Part shown: one piece after another, positions 42,549-51,812 of the stretch | Layout: each line of letters opens with the position of its first letter | Numbering within the stretch: the first letter of the stretch is position 1 | Assembly (NCBI GenBank): GCA_944389935.1 | Contig: CALXOE010000002.1 | Location: 62,001 to 126,000, forward strand | DNA length: 64,000 nt | Direction of reading: 5' to 3' | Source of the DNA: an uncultured Victivallis sp. | GTDB lineage: Bacteria > Verrucomicrobiota > Lentisphaeria > Victivallales > Victivallaceae | Program-made: the position numbers and the translations under genes | Notes under the pieces: model-generated | What the model was told of the DNA's origin: nothing | Seen by the model: only the letters and a program-made list of their open reading frames with translations | Databases searched by the model: none

Positions 42549-43483
42549 GCGTTGAATGTTTCTGTCTCACGAAGCGTTATGGGCGCAGAGTGGCACTTGA
42601 CGACGTGTCACTCGAAATCGGGGATGGGGGAGTGACGGGTCTGATCGGGCCGAACGGCGCGGGCAAGAGCACGCTGATTAAAATCATCACAGGTCTCGTG
42701 TGGCCGACGGAGGGATTTGTGCTGGTGGATGGATTCGATGCGCATCGTGAACACCGAAAGGCAATGCGGCGGATGGGGGCGATCATCGAGTGGCCGGCAT
42801 TTATTCCGGATTTGACGGCGCGACAGAATCTCGATATCTTTTCCGGCGGACACGGGGCGCAGTATCGGGCGCGGCGGACGGAGATACTCCGGTTTATGGA
42901 GCTGGACGCGGCGCTGGACCGAAAAGTGGGGACGTTTTCCACGGGGATGCGCCAGCGGCTCGGGATAACGCTGGCGCTGCTGCCGGAGTCGGAGTTCATC
43001 ATTCTCGATGAGCCGACCAACGGGCTCGATCCGGCCGGGATCGTCGAGATCCGGCAGATCATCCGGGAGTACAACCGGAAATTCGGGGTGAGCGTGATGG
43101 TGAGCAGCCATCTGCTTTCCGAAGTCGAGCAGATCTGCGACCACCTGATTCTGATCGATGACGGCAGGGTCAAAGCCTGGGGAGAAATCGGGGAGCTGCT
43201 CGGAGAGGAAGATTCGATGCTGATTCTGGAGACGGACCGCCCCGATGAGGCGGCGGCGCTGCTCCGGAAGAGCGCGGAATCGGGTGCGCTGCCGCTTGAA
43301 TCGATCGACCCCGCGGGAGGGAAGAGACTCCGGTTGGCGCTGACTGGGGAGTGTTCCGGAGCGGTGAACCGTCTGCTGGTGGAGGCGGGTTTCGAGGTGA
43401 CGCATCTTGCGCTCGAGCGTCCGGGGCTCGAGACGTTCTTTCTGCGCCAGACGACGGGAGGCGGTGAATCATGTTCAGAATGA
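42545..43483 (+). CDS. ABC transporter ATP-binding protein
   Basis: 312-residue ATPase of an ABC-2-type exporter. Walker [10 protein letters not shown], signature [11 protein letters not shown] (variant of LSGGQ), Walker [14 protein letters not shown] and the switch His in SSHLL are intact, so it should hydrolyse ATP. A C-terminal extension of about 90 residues follows, as in DrrA/NatA-type exporters. Starts inside the pseudopilin stop (ATGA) and overlaps the permease by 13 nt, so the three are co-translated. The cargo is unknown. Confidence 0.93.
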   Translation: MSVECFCLTKRYGRRVALDDVSLEIGDGGVTGLIGPNGAGKSTLIKIITGLVWPTEGFVLVDGFDAHREHRKAMRRMGAIIEWPAFIPDLTARQNLDIFSGGHGAQYRARRTEILRFMELDAALDRKVGTFSTGMRQRLGITLALLPESEFIILDEPTNGLDPAGIVEIRQIIREYNRKFGVSVMVSSHLLSEVEQICDHLILIDDGRVKAWGEIGELLGEEDSMLILETDRPDEAAALLRKSAESGALPLESIDPAGGKRLRLALTGECSGAVNRLLVEAGFEVTHLALERPGLETFFLRQTTGGGESCSE

Positions 43484-44322
43484 TCGGATACGAACTTGCC
43501 AAACTGCGCGTGCAGAAGAAAAACTACGTGATGCTGGCCTGCCATTTGTTCTTTCTGGCGCTCTGCTATCTGGCGTTCCGGTCGGCACAGGGGAGGTTTT
43601 TCCAGCGGTTTGACCGGACGATGAATTTCCATCTCGAGAATCTGAATGATTATCTGGACGGACTGTTTTTTGCGCGGGTTGCGATGGTGCCGACGTTCAT
43701 CGTGCTGATGCCGATTCTGGTGGCGACGCTGGCGGGAGATACCGTTGCGGGGGAGATGCAGGACGGGAGTCTGAAGATGTATGTGTCGCGGGCCAGGTCG
43801 CGCAGTGCGGTGCTGCTCTCGAAATTTTTTGCGGTATACCTTGTCACGCTGCTGTTCTGCATCTGGTTTGCGACGGTGAATGTGGTGGTCGGAGTGATGA
43901 TTCTCGGGGTGTCGCCCACGCAGCTCGTGATGCTGACCGACCGGATGTTCGGGACCGACGTGGTCGTCATGGGATGCGGGGGGGCGCTGCTGCGTTACAT
44001 CGCTTCGGCCTTGTACTTTTCATTTTCGCTGACGGCGCTCGGGGCGATCACGCTCTTTTTCTCCTGCATATTCAACCGGATGAGTGCGGCGACGGTGACG
44101 GTGATCTCGCTCTATTTCGTCTCTTACGTGATCGCGGCGCTGCCGTTCAGCGAGGCGATCCGGCCCTATTTGCTGTCGGAGGTGATGAACAATGCGTTTC
44201 TGTTCTGGCTTTCGCCGCTGCCGCTGCACAAACTGCTGTTGAACCTGGCGGCATTGTCGCTCTATACGGCGGGATTTCTGCTCGGGGCGGTTTTGACGTT
44301 CAACTGCAAGGATTTGAAATAA
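43471..44322 (+). CDS. ABC-2 type transporter permease
   Basis: 283-residue inner-membrane permease with about six hydrophobic helices (start, 66-88, 112-150, 172-200, 205-230, 248-275). The region GDTVAGEMQDGSLKMYVSRARSRSAVLLSK is the ABC-2 family coupling segment (E-x-x-x-G-x-x-x-x-x-L-x-x-P/A-x-R-R). Pairs with the preceding ATPase to form a dimeric exporter. No clear hint of substrate; peptides, lipids or polysaccharides are exported by relatives. Confidence 0.9.
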   Translation: MFRMIGYELAKLRVQKKNYVMLACHLFFLALCYLAFRSAQGRFFQRFDRTMNFHLENLNDYLDGLFFARVAMVPTFIVLMPILVATLAGDTVAGEMQDGSLKMYVSRARSRSAVLLSKFFAVYLVTLLFCIWFATVNVVVGVMILGVSPTQLVMLTDRMFGTDVVVMGCGGALLRYIASALYFSFSLTALGAITLFFSCIFNRMSAATVTVISLYFVSYVIAALPFSEAIRPYLLSEVMNNAFLFWLSPLPLHKLLLNLAALSLYTAGFLLGAVLTFNCKDLK

Positions 44323-44365
44323 TCGATCGATGAAACTTGAAAAAAGGCTTTAAAGTAATTTTATC

Positions 44366-44776
44366 ATGAAGAAAATGAATATTTCGGACGCGGAACTTGA
44401 ACTGCTCAAGGAGTTGTGGGTGGAGTCCCCGTTGACCTCGCGGCAGCTGGTCGACCGGCTGCGGACCCGCACCCAGTGGGGAGAGCCGACCATCAAGACG
44501 CTGCTGCTGCGGCTGCTGCGCAAAAAAGCGGTGCGCCGCCAGTCGCAGGGGAAGTCGTTTCTCTATTCCGCTGCGATCGAACGGGATGAGTATCAGTACA
44601 CCGTCGGCCGGAGCATGATCGACCGGCTTTTCGATGGGTTGGCCGGAAATTTTCTGACCTGCCTGGTGCGGAATGAAGCGTTCCGGCCGGAGGAAATCGA
44701 GGAGCTCCGGCGGTTGCTCGACGAGAAAGCCGCGGAGCAGAGCACCCCGCCGGCCGGAGAGAAGTCAGCGGAGTGA
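44366..44776 (+). CDS. BlaI/MecI/CopY-family repressor
   Basis: 136-residue winged-helix repressor. The opening ISDAELELLKELWVESPLTSRQLVDRL and EPTIKTLLLRLLRKKAVRRQSQGKSFLYSA are textbook for the family; the C-terminal part forms the dimer helices and contains no copper-binding CxC, so it is BlaI- rather than CopY-like. BlaI proteins are removed by cleavage when their partner metalloprotease is triggered. Putative dyads lie 3.7 kb upstream at the head of the locus. No good ribosome site precedes the ATG. Confidence 0.93.
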   Translation: MKKMNISDAELELLKELWVESPLTSRQLVDRLRTRTQWGEPTIKTLLLRLLRKKAVRRQSQGKSFLYSAAIERDEYQYTVGRSMIDRLFDGLAGNFLTCLVRNEAFRPEEIEELRRLLDEKAAEQSTPPAGEKSAE

Positions 44777-44785
44777 ACGATCGTC

Positions 44786-46264
44786 ATGAATACTCTGGAA
44801 CTCTATATCGGTGCGACCTTTCTGCGCGGGGCATTTGCCGTGCTGCTGCTGCTCGGTGCGGAACGGATTCTGCGTTATCGATTGGATCCGGAGTGTCGCC
44901 GCCGTCTCTGGCTGTTCAGCCTGGTGGTGCTGGTGATTCCCCAGATGAGTGTTTCGGTTCTCCCCGTGAAACTCGATCTTTCTGAGGCGGCCGCGCCGAT
45001 GTTCCGGTGCATCGGGAGCGCGGCGGGGAATTTGCAGGCGGACGGTTCCGCTCCGGAATCCAGACGGATCTCCGCACTGTCGGCGACGTGGCGTTTCTGC
45101 TCTTTTCACCGTCGGAAAATCGAAGCCGCGGCGCTGGTCGGGCTGCCGCTTCCGGCGCTGCTGCTGTTGCTCATGCGCTATCTGCGCTGTCGAAGAATGG
45201 TACGTCAACTGCCTCCCGTCACCGATCGCCGGGTGCTGGAACTCTGGACGCGCGTGCTGCGGGAAACGGGGTCGCTGCGGCGGCCGGTGATTCTCCTTGA
45301 CTCCTCCGTGATCGGGCCGGGGCCTACTCTCTTCGGCTGTTTCCGCCGGAAGCTGCTGCTGCCGATCGAACGGCTGAAAGAATTGTCAGACAAAGAGTTA
45401 TCACTTCTGCTCGAACATGAGTATCACCATTGCCGTTCCGGAGACGATCTGCTCAACATGGCTGCGCTCATGATCTGGGCGGTTTTCTGGTACAATCCGT
45501 TTCTGTTGATCGTCCGGCGGAAAATCCGCAGCAGCTGCGAACTGGCCTGCGATCACGAATTGCTGCGGCGCCATCCGGAATCGGTGCGGGAATACGGGAT
45601 GCTGCTGCTGAAATTCGCTTCCAATTCCGCCGGGACGGTTGTTGCGATCGGGCTCTCCAATGCGCCGCACGAACTCTCGAGGCGCATTCGCGGGATGACC
45701 GGCGGCCGCGTCGTGCTGATGCGTCGCCGCCGGCTTTTGCGTTGGGGAGTCGTTCTGCTCCTCGGCGGCCTGATGGCGGCTCCGTCACTGCTTGTCGCAG
45801 TCGATGTTCGTCCGGCTCGCAACTCCCCGCCGATCCGGGAAGCGCAGGCGGATCCGAGACCGCCGCTGCCGTATCTGACTTTCTGTGAATTTCTCGAACG
45901 GAGTGAAACGGGAGAAGCGAAAGAAGTCAGCTGGCTTCTGGACTATTCCGACCCGTTCCCCGCAGCGGGGAGCAGGCTCATTCTGGAGTTCCGCGGCATG
46001 CGGCATCCGATTCCCCTCGACCGGAAACCTCGCTGGATTCGACTTCTTCACAACGGTGACGCCGCAGCGGAGAAATGGCATTGGGAAACGTCGGCACAAC
46101 AGCCGCCCTCCCTCCGGAAAGAGCGGGGCGTGGAGAGGCGGGTGATTCCGGCTGACCGCAACCCGGTTTACATCTCCGTTCCGGAGTCGGCCGTTCCGGC
46201 CGCTCTCCTCCTCGAGATCGAGGGAATCACCCCGGGGAATCTCGACGAATTCCGCCATCCCTGA
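44786..46264 (+). CDS. BlaR1-like membrane metalloprotease sensor (M56 family)
   Basis: 492-residue protein with BlaR1 topology: membrane helices at 10-26, 40-58, 112-130 and about 320-335, and a cytoplasmic zinc protease between helices 3 and 4 with HEYHH at 211-215 and a third ligand in CELACDHE (252-257). The periplasmic part after 335 is only about 155 residues and shows no penicillin-binding domain or Ser-x-x-Lys motif, so it must sense something other than beta-lactams. It lies 9 nt after the BlaI-like gene, the standard sensor-repressor pairing. Confidence 0.9.
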   Translation: MNTLELYIGATFLRGAFAVLLLLGAERILRYRLDPECRRRLWLFSLVVLVIPQMSVSVLPVKLDLSEAAAPMFRCIGSAAGNLQADGSAPESRRISALSATWRFCSFHRRKIEAAALVGLPLPALLLLLMRYLRCRRMVRQLPPVTDRRVLELWTRVLRETGSLRRPVILLDSSVIGPGPTLFGCFRRKLLLPIERLKELSDKELSLLLEHEYHHCRSGDDLLNMAALMIWAVFWYNPFLLIVRRKIRSSCELACDHELLRRHPESVREYGMLLLKFASNSAGTVVAIGLSNAPHELSRRIRGMTGGRVVLMRRRRLLRWGVVLLLGGLMAAPSLLVAVDVRPARNSPPIREAQADPRPPLPYLTFCEFLERSETGEAKEVSWLLDYSDPFPAAGSRLILEFRGMRHPIPLDRKPRWIRLLHNGDAAAEKWHWETSAQQPPSLRKERGVERRVIPADRNPVYISVPESAVPAALLLEIEGITPGNLDEFRHP

Positions 46265-46282
46265 GCGGCGCGGGGGAGGGGA

Positions 46283-46888
46283 TCAGTGCAGGAGCTCGGC
46301 AGCTTTGACGATGAGATCGGCACACGCTTCGATGCCGAGTGCGCTGCTTTCCAGGGCAAGCTGATAATTCTGCACGACCCCCCACTGCCGCCCCGTGTAG
46401 TGACGATAGTAGTTCTGGCGCTTCTTGTCCCGGTCGCGCAGAAATTTTTCCGGTTTGGCCGGCGTTTCCCCGTAATGCTGCGTAATCTGCCTGATGCGGA
46501 ACTCCATGCTCGCATGAATGAACGTGTTCAAACAGTCGGTCCGCTCCCGCAGAATGTAGTCGGCGCAACGTCCGACGATGACACATGACTCCTTTTCCGC
46601 GAGATTGCGGATAATGTTGTGCTGGATGATGTAAAGCTGGTCGGAGATCGGCAGAACCCCGCCGTCGAGCCCGGTTCCCAGCGCCCAGTTGAAGAGAAAC
46701 GCATTGGCCGACTCGGCGTATTCACCGTTCTCCTGGATGAATTGTTCGGCAAGCCCGCTCTCCTTGGCGATCTTGGCGACGAGCTCCTTGTCGTAGCAGG
46801 CGATTCCGAGTCGTTCCGCGACGATTTTACCGACGGTTCTGCCGCCGCTGCCGAATTCACGACTGATTGTGATGATGCGCGTATTCAT
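46283..46888 (-). CDS. Cytidylate-kinase-like protein
   Basis: 201-residue P-loop protein of the cytidylate-kinase-like family often found in anaerobes. P-loop ISREFGSGGRTVGK (residues 8-21; GSGG replaces GxxGxGK), ACYDKELV, and IVGRCADYIL resemble CMP kinases; the lid YRHYTGRQWG is unusual. It is not the canonical Cmk and the substrate is not known. Convergent with the BlaR1-like gene (18-nt gap). Confidence 0.85.
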   Translation of the reverse strand: MNTRIITISREFGSGGRTVGKIVAERLGIACYDKELVAKIAKESGLAEQFIQENGEYAESANAFLFNWALGTGLDGGVLPISDQLYIIQHNIIRNLAEKESCVIVGRCADYILRERTDCLNTFIHASMEFRIRQITQHYGETPAKPEKFLRDRDKKRQNYYRHYTGRQWGVVQNYQLALESSALGIEACADLIVKAAELLH

Positions 46889-46952
46889 AATCTCTTTCCC
46901 CCGATGTCAGGCCGATGGTTTGAAAGGAATATAAAGCCGGGTCGACGCCATG

Positions 46953-48347
46953 TCAACGGGCTTCATGGAATTTCTTCATATTTGCACTCGTTTTCCGCCT
47001 CCGGAGCACGAAACGCCAGAAGAGCAGCCAGAAAATCAGCATTCCGGCGGAGATCAGCCACACTTCGCCGATTCCCCTCGTAAAGACCAGCACGAGTGCG
47101 AGCGAAGTCCAGATTCCTCCGCCCATGATCGGTTCGTGCAGCAGCTGTTTGTAGCCGAAACTCGCCGCTGCCGGAGTATTGTTGTCCGGGTCGACCGTGC
47201 GCAGCAGCAGCAACCCGGTCGCCGTGACGCCGAGTCCCTGTCCGAACTCCGCGATCGCCCGCTCGAACCACGCCTCCTCGAAGAGCCGCGGCGCTACGTA
47301 GAGCACCATGAACACGCTCCACACCGTTCCTCCGACCGCGAGAATCAGCAGCGGCATCCAGTAGGCCAGTACGAAGTCGAGCCGGATCGAGGCGACCGCC
47401 GCCACCACGAGAAAATCCAGCGACGCTCCGCCGAGACGCTGAATCTGCCCCTGATCCACCAGAGAATCCAGACGCACCAGCAGCAGAATCTTCTGCAGAA
47501 TCAATCCGCCGATCAAACAGAGCGGAAAGAGCGGGAAACTCGTGAGTATCTTCAAATTCTGAATCCCCTCCGGCATGAAGCGGTTGGAAAATGCGAGCAG
47601 CTGCTGGAGCCCGTAGCCGATCAGAACCGCCATCCCGAGCGCCGCGATATGCAGCGCGAGCGAGTCGATCGATTCACTCTGGACCGTCTGCTTCCCGGCG
47701 GGGGGCTGTGCATGCTTCGGATAGACGCCGATCCGTTCGTGGGGGGTCTGCTCGCGAAACGTCCGGACATTCTGCACCCAGCCGCGCCGGACCGCCAGGT
47801 TGATGAGCGCCATGCCGAGCGTGATTCCGAGCACCATGCCGATCGTCGCCATCGTGTAGCCGAGCGCGATGCCCGCCTCCCAGTTGAAATCCTCAAATGT
47901 CCGGGTCAGCCCGGCGACGGTTCCATGTCCTCCCTCAAATCCGATCTCGAGCAGATTGCCGAACGCCTTGTTCACGCCGAAAAGCGGAACGAGCAGGGTC
48001 GCCGCAAGACCGAGACCGATCACATACTGCCCCCATGCGAGCAGCTGCCCCATACAGAGCTGCGGCGCGGCCTCGCTCCAGATCGTCTTCATCTTCGGAA
48101 TCTTCGCCCCGATGAAGAGGGCGGCAAAGACGATGTTGATCAGGAATCCCGGCAGTGCGCCCCAGCTGCTGTGCCACTCGGGAGCCATCTCTTTCCCGAA
48201 CGTGTTGATCCAGAGCAGACCGATCAGACCGCCGATCACCGAAGCGGGCAGGTAGAGCCGCTGGAAGAGCGGAATCGCGGTGCGGACAATTTTCCCCAGC
48301 ACCAGCAGCAGACACAGTCCGCAGAAAGACATCACGACGGTTTCCAT
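46953..48347 (-). CDS. Sodium/glutamate symporter (GltS family)
   Basis: 464-residue secondary transporter with about ten to twelve membrane helices. The repeated GGHGT and family hallmark GFEGGHGTVAGL and the opening LPASVIGGLIGLL fit GltS, which imports glutamate with sodium. A cytoplasmic loop near residues 190-225 separates two symmetrical halves. It follows ribBA on the same strand by 25 nt. Substrate could be another dicarboxylic amino acid. Confidence 0.9.
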   Translation of the reverse strand: METVVMSFCGLCLLLVLGKIVRTAIPLFQRLYLPASVIGGLIGLLWINTFGKEMAPEWHSSWGALPGFLINIVFAALFIGAKIPKMKTIWSEAAPQLCMGQLLAWGQYVIGLGLAATLLVPLFGVNKAFGNLLEIGFEGGHGTVAGLTRTFEDFNWEAGIALGYTMATIGMVLGITLGMALINLAVRRGWVQNVRTFREQTPHERIGVYPKHAQPPAGKQTVQSESIDSLALHIAALGMAVLIGYGLQQLLAFSNRFMPEGIQNLKILTSFPLFPLCLIGGLILQKILLLVRLDSLVDQGQIQRLGGASLDFLVVAAVASIRLDFVLAYWMPLLILAVGGTVWSVFMVLYVAPRLFEEAWFERAIAEFGQGLGVTATGLLLLRTVDPDNNTPAAASFGYKQLLHEPIMGGGIWTSLALVLVFTRGIGEVWLISAGMLIFWLLFWRFVLRRRKTSANMKKFHEAR

Positions 48348-48372
48348 GCAGCTCCCTCCCTTGCGTCACAGA

Positions 48373-49572
48373 CTAGATCATATGCCCCATGCGTTCTTTC
48401 TTCGTGCGGAGATAGAACGCATTTTCGCGGCACGGTTCGATGATGATCGGAACCCGTTCCGTGATCTCGAGCCCGTAACCGGAGATGCCGACGAGCTTCT
48501 TCGGGTTGTTGGTCAGCAATCGCACGGATTTGACGCCGAGGTCGAGCAGAATCTGCACGCCGATGCCGTATTCGCGCAGATCAGCGGGGAAGCCGAGCTG
48601 CTCGTTGGCCTCGACCGTATCGCATCCCTCGTCCTGGAGCTTGTAGGCGTGGATCTTGTTGAAGATCCCGATGCCGCGCCCCTCCTGCCGCAGATAGACG
48701 ATCACACCGGAGCCGTTCTCCACGACCTGCCGCATTGCGGCGTGCAGCTGTTCGCCGCAGTCGCAGCGGGAGGAGCCGAACACGTCGCCGGTGAGACACT
48801 CGCTGTGGACACGCACAAGAACGTTCTCCTGATCTTTCACGTCGCCGTAAACCAGAGCAAGATGTTCAAAGGAATCGACTTTCGTGCGGTACGGCGTGAC
48901 TCGGAACTCCCCGAACACGGTCGGCAGCCGGGCACTTTCTCCGCGAATGATCAGATGCTCATGACGGCGGCGGTAGGCGATGAGATCCGCGACCGAGCCC
49001 CACTTCAGATGGTGTTTTTTCCGGAATTCGTCGAGCTGCGGCACCCGTGCCATCGTGCCGTCATCGTTCATGATTTCGCAGATCACGCCCGCCGGAGTCA
49101 GCCCCGCAAGACGGGCGAGATCGACCGCCGCCTCCGTGTGACCGGCCCGGCGCAGCACACCGCCGGGGCGCGCGATGAGCGGGAAGAGGTGTCCCGGAGA
49201 GACGAAATCTCCCGGCGCGGTGGCCGGATCGATCCACGCCTGAGCCGTTTTCGCCCGGTCGAACGCGGAGATCCCGGTCGTCGTCCCGCGCCGCGCGTCG
49301 ACGCTCTGGGTGAACGCCGTTCCAAACGGATCCGAGAGCGACGCGGGCGTCGAGAGATTCAGCTCCGCCGCGCGTTCCGCCGTCAGCGGCGCACAGATCA
49401 GACCGCGCGCATATGTCGCCATGAATGCGATCGCCTCCGGCGTCACATGTGCGGCCGCCAGCACGAGATCGCCCTCGTTTTCGCGGTGTTCGTCGTCAGT
49501 GATGATGACCATCTTACCGGCCTTGAGATCAGCAACCAGTTCCTCGACCGGATCAAATTTGATTTTGCTCAT
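48373..49572 (-). CDS. ribBA: Bifunctional DHBP synthase / GTP cyclohydrolase II (riboflavin synthesis)
   Basis: 399-residue fusion of RibB (residues 1-205) and RibA (210-399), catalysing two first steps of riboflavin synthesis. RibB motifs [11 protein letters not shown] and [16 protein letters not shown] are intact. RibA has the zinc cysteines in [16 protein letters not shown] and the catalytic RQEGRGIG. Full length, no missing catalytic residue seen. Gap of 29 nt from the ymdB-like gene upstream. Confidence 0.97.
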   Translation of the reverse strand: MSKIKFDPVEELVADLKAGKMVIITDDEHRENEGDLVLAAAHVTPEAIAFMATYARGLICAPLTAERAAELNLSTPASLSDPFGTAFTQSVDARRGTTTGISAFDRAKTAQAWIDPATAPGDFVSPGHLFPLIARPGGVLRRAGHTEAAVDLARLAGLTPAGVICEIMNDDGTMARVPQLDEFRKKHHLKWGSVADLIAYRRRHEHLIIRGESARLPTVFGEFRVTPYRTKVDSFEHLALVYGDVKDQENVLVRVHSECLTGDVFGSSRCDCGEQLHAAMRQVVENGSGVIVYLRQEGRGIGIFNKIHAYKLQDEGCDTVEANEQLGFPADLREYGIGVQILLDLGVKSVRLLTNNPKKLVGISGYGLEITERVPIIIEPCRENAFYLRTKKERMGHMI

Positions 49573-49601
49573 TCCCTGAATTCTCCATGAGGTGAATTGA
49601 A

Positions 49602-50393
49602 TTATAGATTGATTTCGCGCGAGACCGGGCGGATCGCCGAGGCGCGTCCGGTCCGATAGTCGTAGGTGACGACCGTGCCGTCGAGGCGGATCGCACCTTT
49701 TTCCACGACGGCGAGCCGGTTCGGCATGCCGGTGGTGAATTTGTAGAGGACATCTTTCACGTCGCGTCCGAGTACGCTGGTCGCCGCGCCGGTCATGCCG
49801 ACGTCGGTCTGCCGGGCGGTGCCGCCGGGCAGCACGATCGCATCGGCGGTCGGCACGTGAGTGTGAGTCCCGAGCACGGCAGTCACACGGCCGTCGAGCA
49901 GATAGCCCATCGCAAGTTTTTCACTGGTCGCCTCCGCGTGGAAGTCGACGAGAATCGTGTTCACGGTTTTCGGCAGTTCGTGCGCGAGGATCTCCTCGAC
50001 CGTTTCAAACGGATTGTAGGCCGATTCGCGCATGAACACTTTCCCCTGCAGATTGATGACCGCAACTTCGCCGCCGGCCGGATTGCGGAAGACACCCCAG
50101 CCGCGACCTGGCTGTCCTTTCTGCAGATTCGCGGGGCGGAGCACCCGGTCGAGCCGGTCGATTTCGGCGTCGAATCCACGCTGGTCCCAGACATGGTCGC
50201 CGGTCGTGAGCACGTCGGCGACTTCGAGCAGCTCTTTCGCGCAGCCGGAAGTCAACCCCGAGCCGGCGGCGGCGTTTTCCGCGTTGACCACGACAAACTG
50301 ACAGTTGAATTCCCGGCGCAATTCAGGAACGAGCTGACGAACCGCCTCGCGTCCGCCCTTGCCGACCACGTCGCCGATGAACAGCAGATTCAT
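49602..50393 (-). CDS. YmdB-like metallophosphoesterase (TIGR00282 family)
   Basis: 263-residue calcineurin-fold protein related to YmdB, a 2',3'-cyclic phosphodiesterase. GDVVGKGGR at residues 7-15, [19 protein letters not shown] (usually GNHxWD), and [10 protein letters not shown] with [10 protein letters not shown] at the C-terminal half supply the metal ligands. Start overlaps the MFS stop as ATGA. Likely role in RNA turnover or signalling, inferred from relatives. Confidence 0.93.
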   Translation of the reverse strand: MNLLFIGDVVGKGGREAVRQLVPELRREFNCQFVVVNAENAAAGSGLTSGCAKELLEVADVLTTGDHVWDQRGFDAEIDRLDRVLRPANLQKGQPGRGWGVFRNPAGGEVAVINLQGKVFMRESAYNPFETVEEILAHELPKTVNTILVDFHAEATSEKLAMGYLLDGRVTAVLGTHTHVPTADAIVLPGGTARQTDVGMTGAATSVLGRDVKDVLYKFTTGMPNRLAVVEKGAIRLDGTVVTYDYRTGRASAIRPVSREINL

Positions 50394-51631
50394 GATGAAA
50401 TTCCTCTTCTTGTTGCAACAACAGCCGATGTTCTTTTGCCGCGTCTCCCGAGAATCAGCAGCATGCAGAACGCGCCGGCGAACGCCGCCGGTGCGAGAAA
50501 CATCGCACTTCTGAGCATGAAATATTTGCCGATCACCCCGGCGAGCAGCAGCGCGATTCCGGCGATTCCCCAACTGCCGCCGACGATCATCCCCATGCGG
50601 GCGCCGAGTGCGAGCTTTCCGGGAGCGGTCCGGGCGAGTACGACCAGCTGCGGAAATCCCGCACCGACCAGCAATCCCGCAAACGGAACGAGCACTGCCG
50701 CCGCCGCGTATCCGGCCAGCAGCAGATAGCAGACAAGAACCGGAATCCCGATCAGAATCTCAAGCGTAAGGCAGCGGATCACCGGCACGCGCCGGATCAG
50801 AAAACTTGTGCCGAACGCCCCCAGACCCGCTCCGAGCCCGAAGAGCGTTCCGGAGAAGCCGCCGAACCCGAGCGAAAAATCGAGCTCGGCAAGATAGCTC
50901 GGCAGCAGTCCCTGAATGATACAGCACCCCGTGTTGATGAGAACCGCCAGCCAGAAAAGCTCGCGGAACGTGCAGTTCGCCGCGGGAAGCGATTTCTGCG
51001 GGGAGGGGGAGTTGCCGCTCTCCGGCCGCGCCGCAGTCGGCGAGCCGCTTTTTTCATCGAGCGCAAGCCGGACCCGGGATCGGTGAAACAGAATCAGAAG
51101 ACACGCCACCGGCAGGAGAAGCAGCAGCAATCCCGGGAATCCGAAGAACTGCACGAGCAATCCCCCCAGCAGCGGGCCGGTCGCGTAACCGCTGAATCCC
51201 GCGAGCATGAAGAGCGACGTCGCCACCGCCGGAGAAACCGTATTCTCCGGCAAGGCGCAGATTCCGCGCAATCCCTCCGGATGCGTGAACGCCACGCCGA
51301 ATCCGAGGATCAGAACCAGCAGCGTCAGAAAGAGAGTCGTAAAAACATGCGGCGTCAGACAGACCAGACAGATTGCACACGAGAGCACGAGTCCGAGCTG
51401 GACGAGCATCGGACGTTTGGCGGATTTGCGCAGTGTCCCCGCCCAGACCTGGATTCCGTTGGAACTGAAGCTGCAGAGTGTCAGCAGCGCGGTTCCGGTC
51501 ACGAGCGACAGATCGTACTCCCGCCGGAGCTCCGGCAGAAACCCGGGCAGCGTTCCGGAGAGCATGTCAACGGTGAAGTGAATCGCGGTCAGCAGCAAAA
51601 GCTGCCGGTACGCGAGCAGGTGACGAGTCAT
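50390..51631 (-). CDS. MFS transporter (fosmidomycin-resistance-like)
   Basis: 413-residue transporter with about twelve membrane helices and a central hydrophilic loop (about 190-230). The opening HFTVDMLSGTLPGFLPELR resembles the FSR branch of the major facilitator family, typically efflux pumps. First gene of the operon MFS-ymdB-ribBA-gltS, under a TTGACG-17-TATATT promoter. Substrate unknown. Confidence 0.88.
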   Translation of the reverse strand: MTRHLLAYRQLLLLTAIHFTVDMLSGTLPGFLPELRREYDLSLVTGTALLTLCSFSSNGIQVWAGTLRKSAKRPMLVQLGLVLSCAICLVCLTPHVFTTLFLTLLVLILGFGVAFTHPEGLRGICALPENTVSPAVATSLFMLAGFSGYATGPLLGGLLVQFFGFPGLLLLLLPVACLLILFHRSRVRLALDEKSGSPTAARPESGNSPSPQKSLPAANCTFRELFWLAVLINTGCCIIQGLLPSYLAELDFSLGFGGFSGTLFGLGAGLGAFGTSFLIRRVPVIRCLTLEILIGIPVLVCYLLLAGYAAAAVLVPFAGLLVGAGFPQLVVLARTAPGKLALGARMGMIVGGSWGIAGIALLLAGVIGKYFMLRSAMFLAPAAFAGAFCMLLILGRRGKRTSAVVATRRGISS

Positions 51632-51675
51632 AGTTTCCTGACGATATCCTGGTTGTTTGCGCGGTACGGTCTATT

Positions 51676-51704
51676 AATATAACCTCGCGCGCGCCCGGCG
51701 TCAA
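51676..51704 (-). promoter_or_regulatory. Promoter of the MFS-ymdB-ribBA-gltS operon
   Basis: Minus strand TTGACG (51699-51704), 17-nt spacer (almost all G/C), TATATT (51676-51681), about 45 nt before the MFS start. Confidence 0.65.
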
Positions 51705-51746
51705 GCGCAAGGGGGTGGTGTTGCACGGGGATTTTTCCCGCCGGGG

Positions 51747-51774
51747 TTGCTTTTTCCCGAAATTGCGCTATATT
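51747..51774 (+). promoter_or_regulatory. Promoter of the glycosyltransferase gene (TTGCTT-16-TATATT)
   Basis: TTGCTT (51747-51752), 16-nt spacer, TATATT (51769-51774), diverging from the MFS promoter. Confidence 0.6.
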
Positions 51775-51812
51775 GCACGGTCATTCATTCCGAAAACAAC
51801 GGGGAAATCCAA

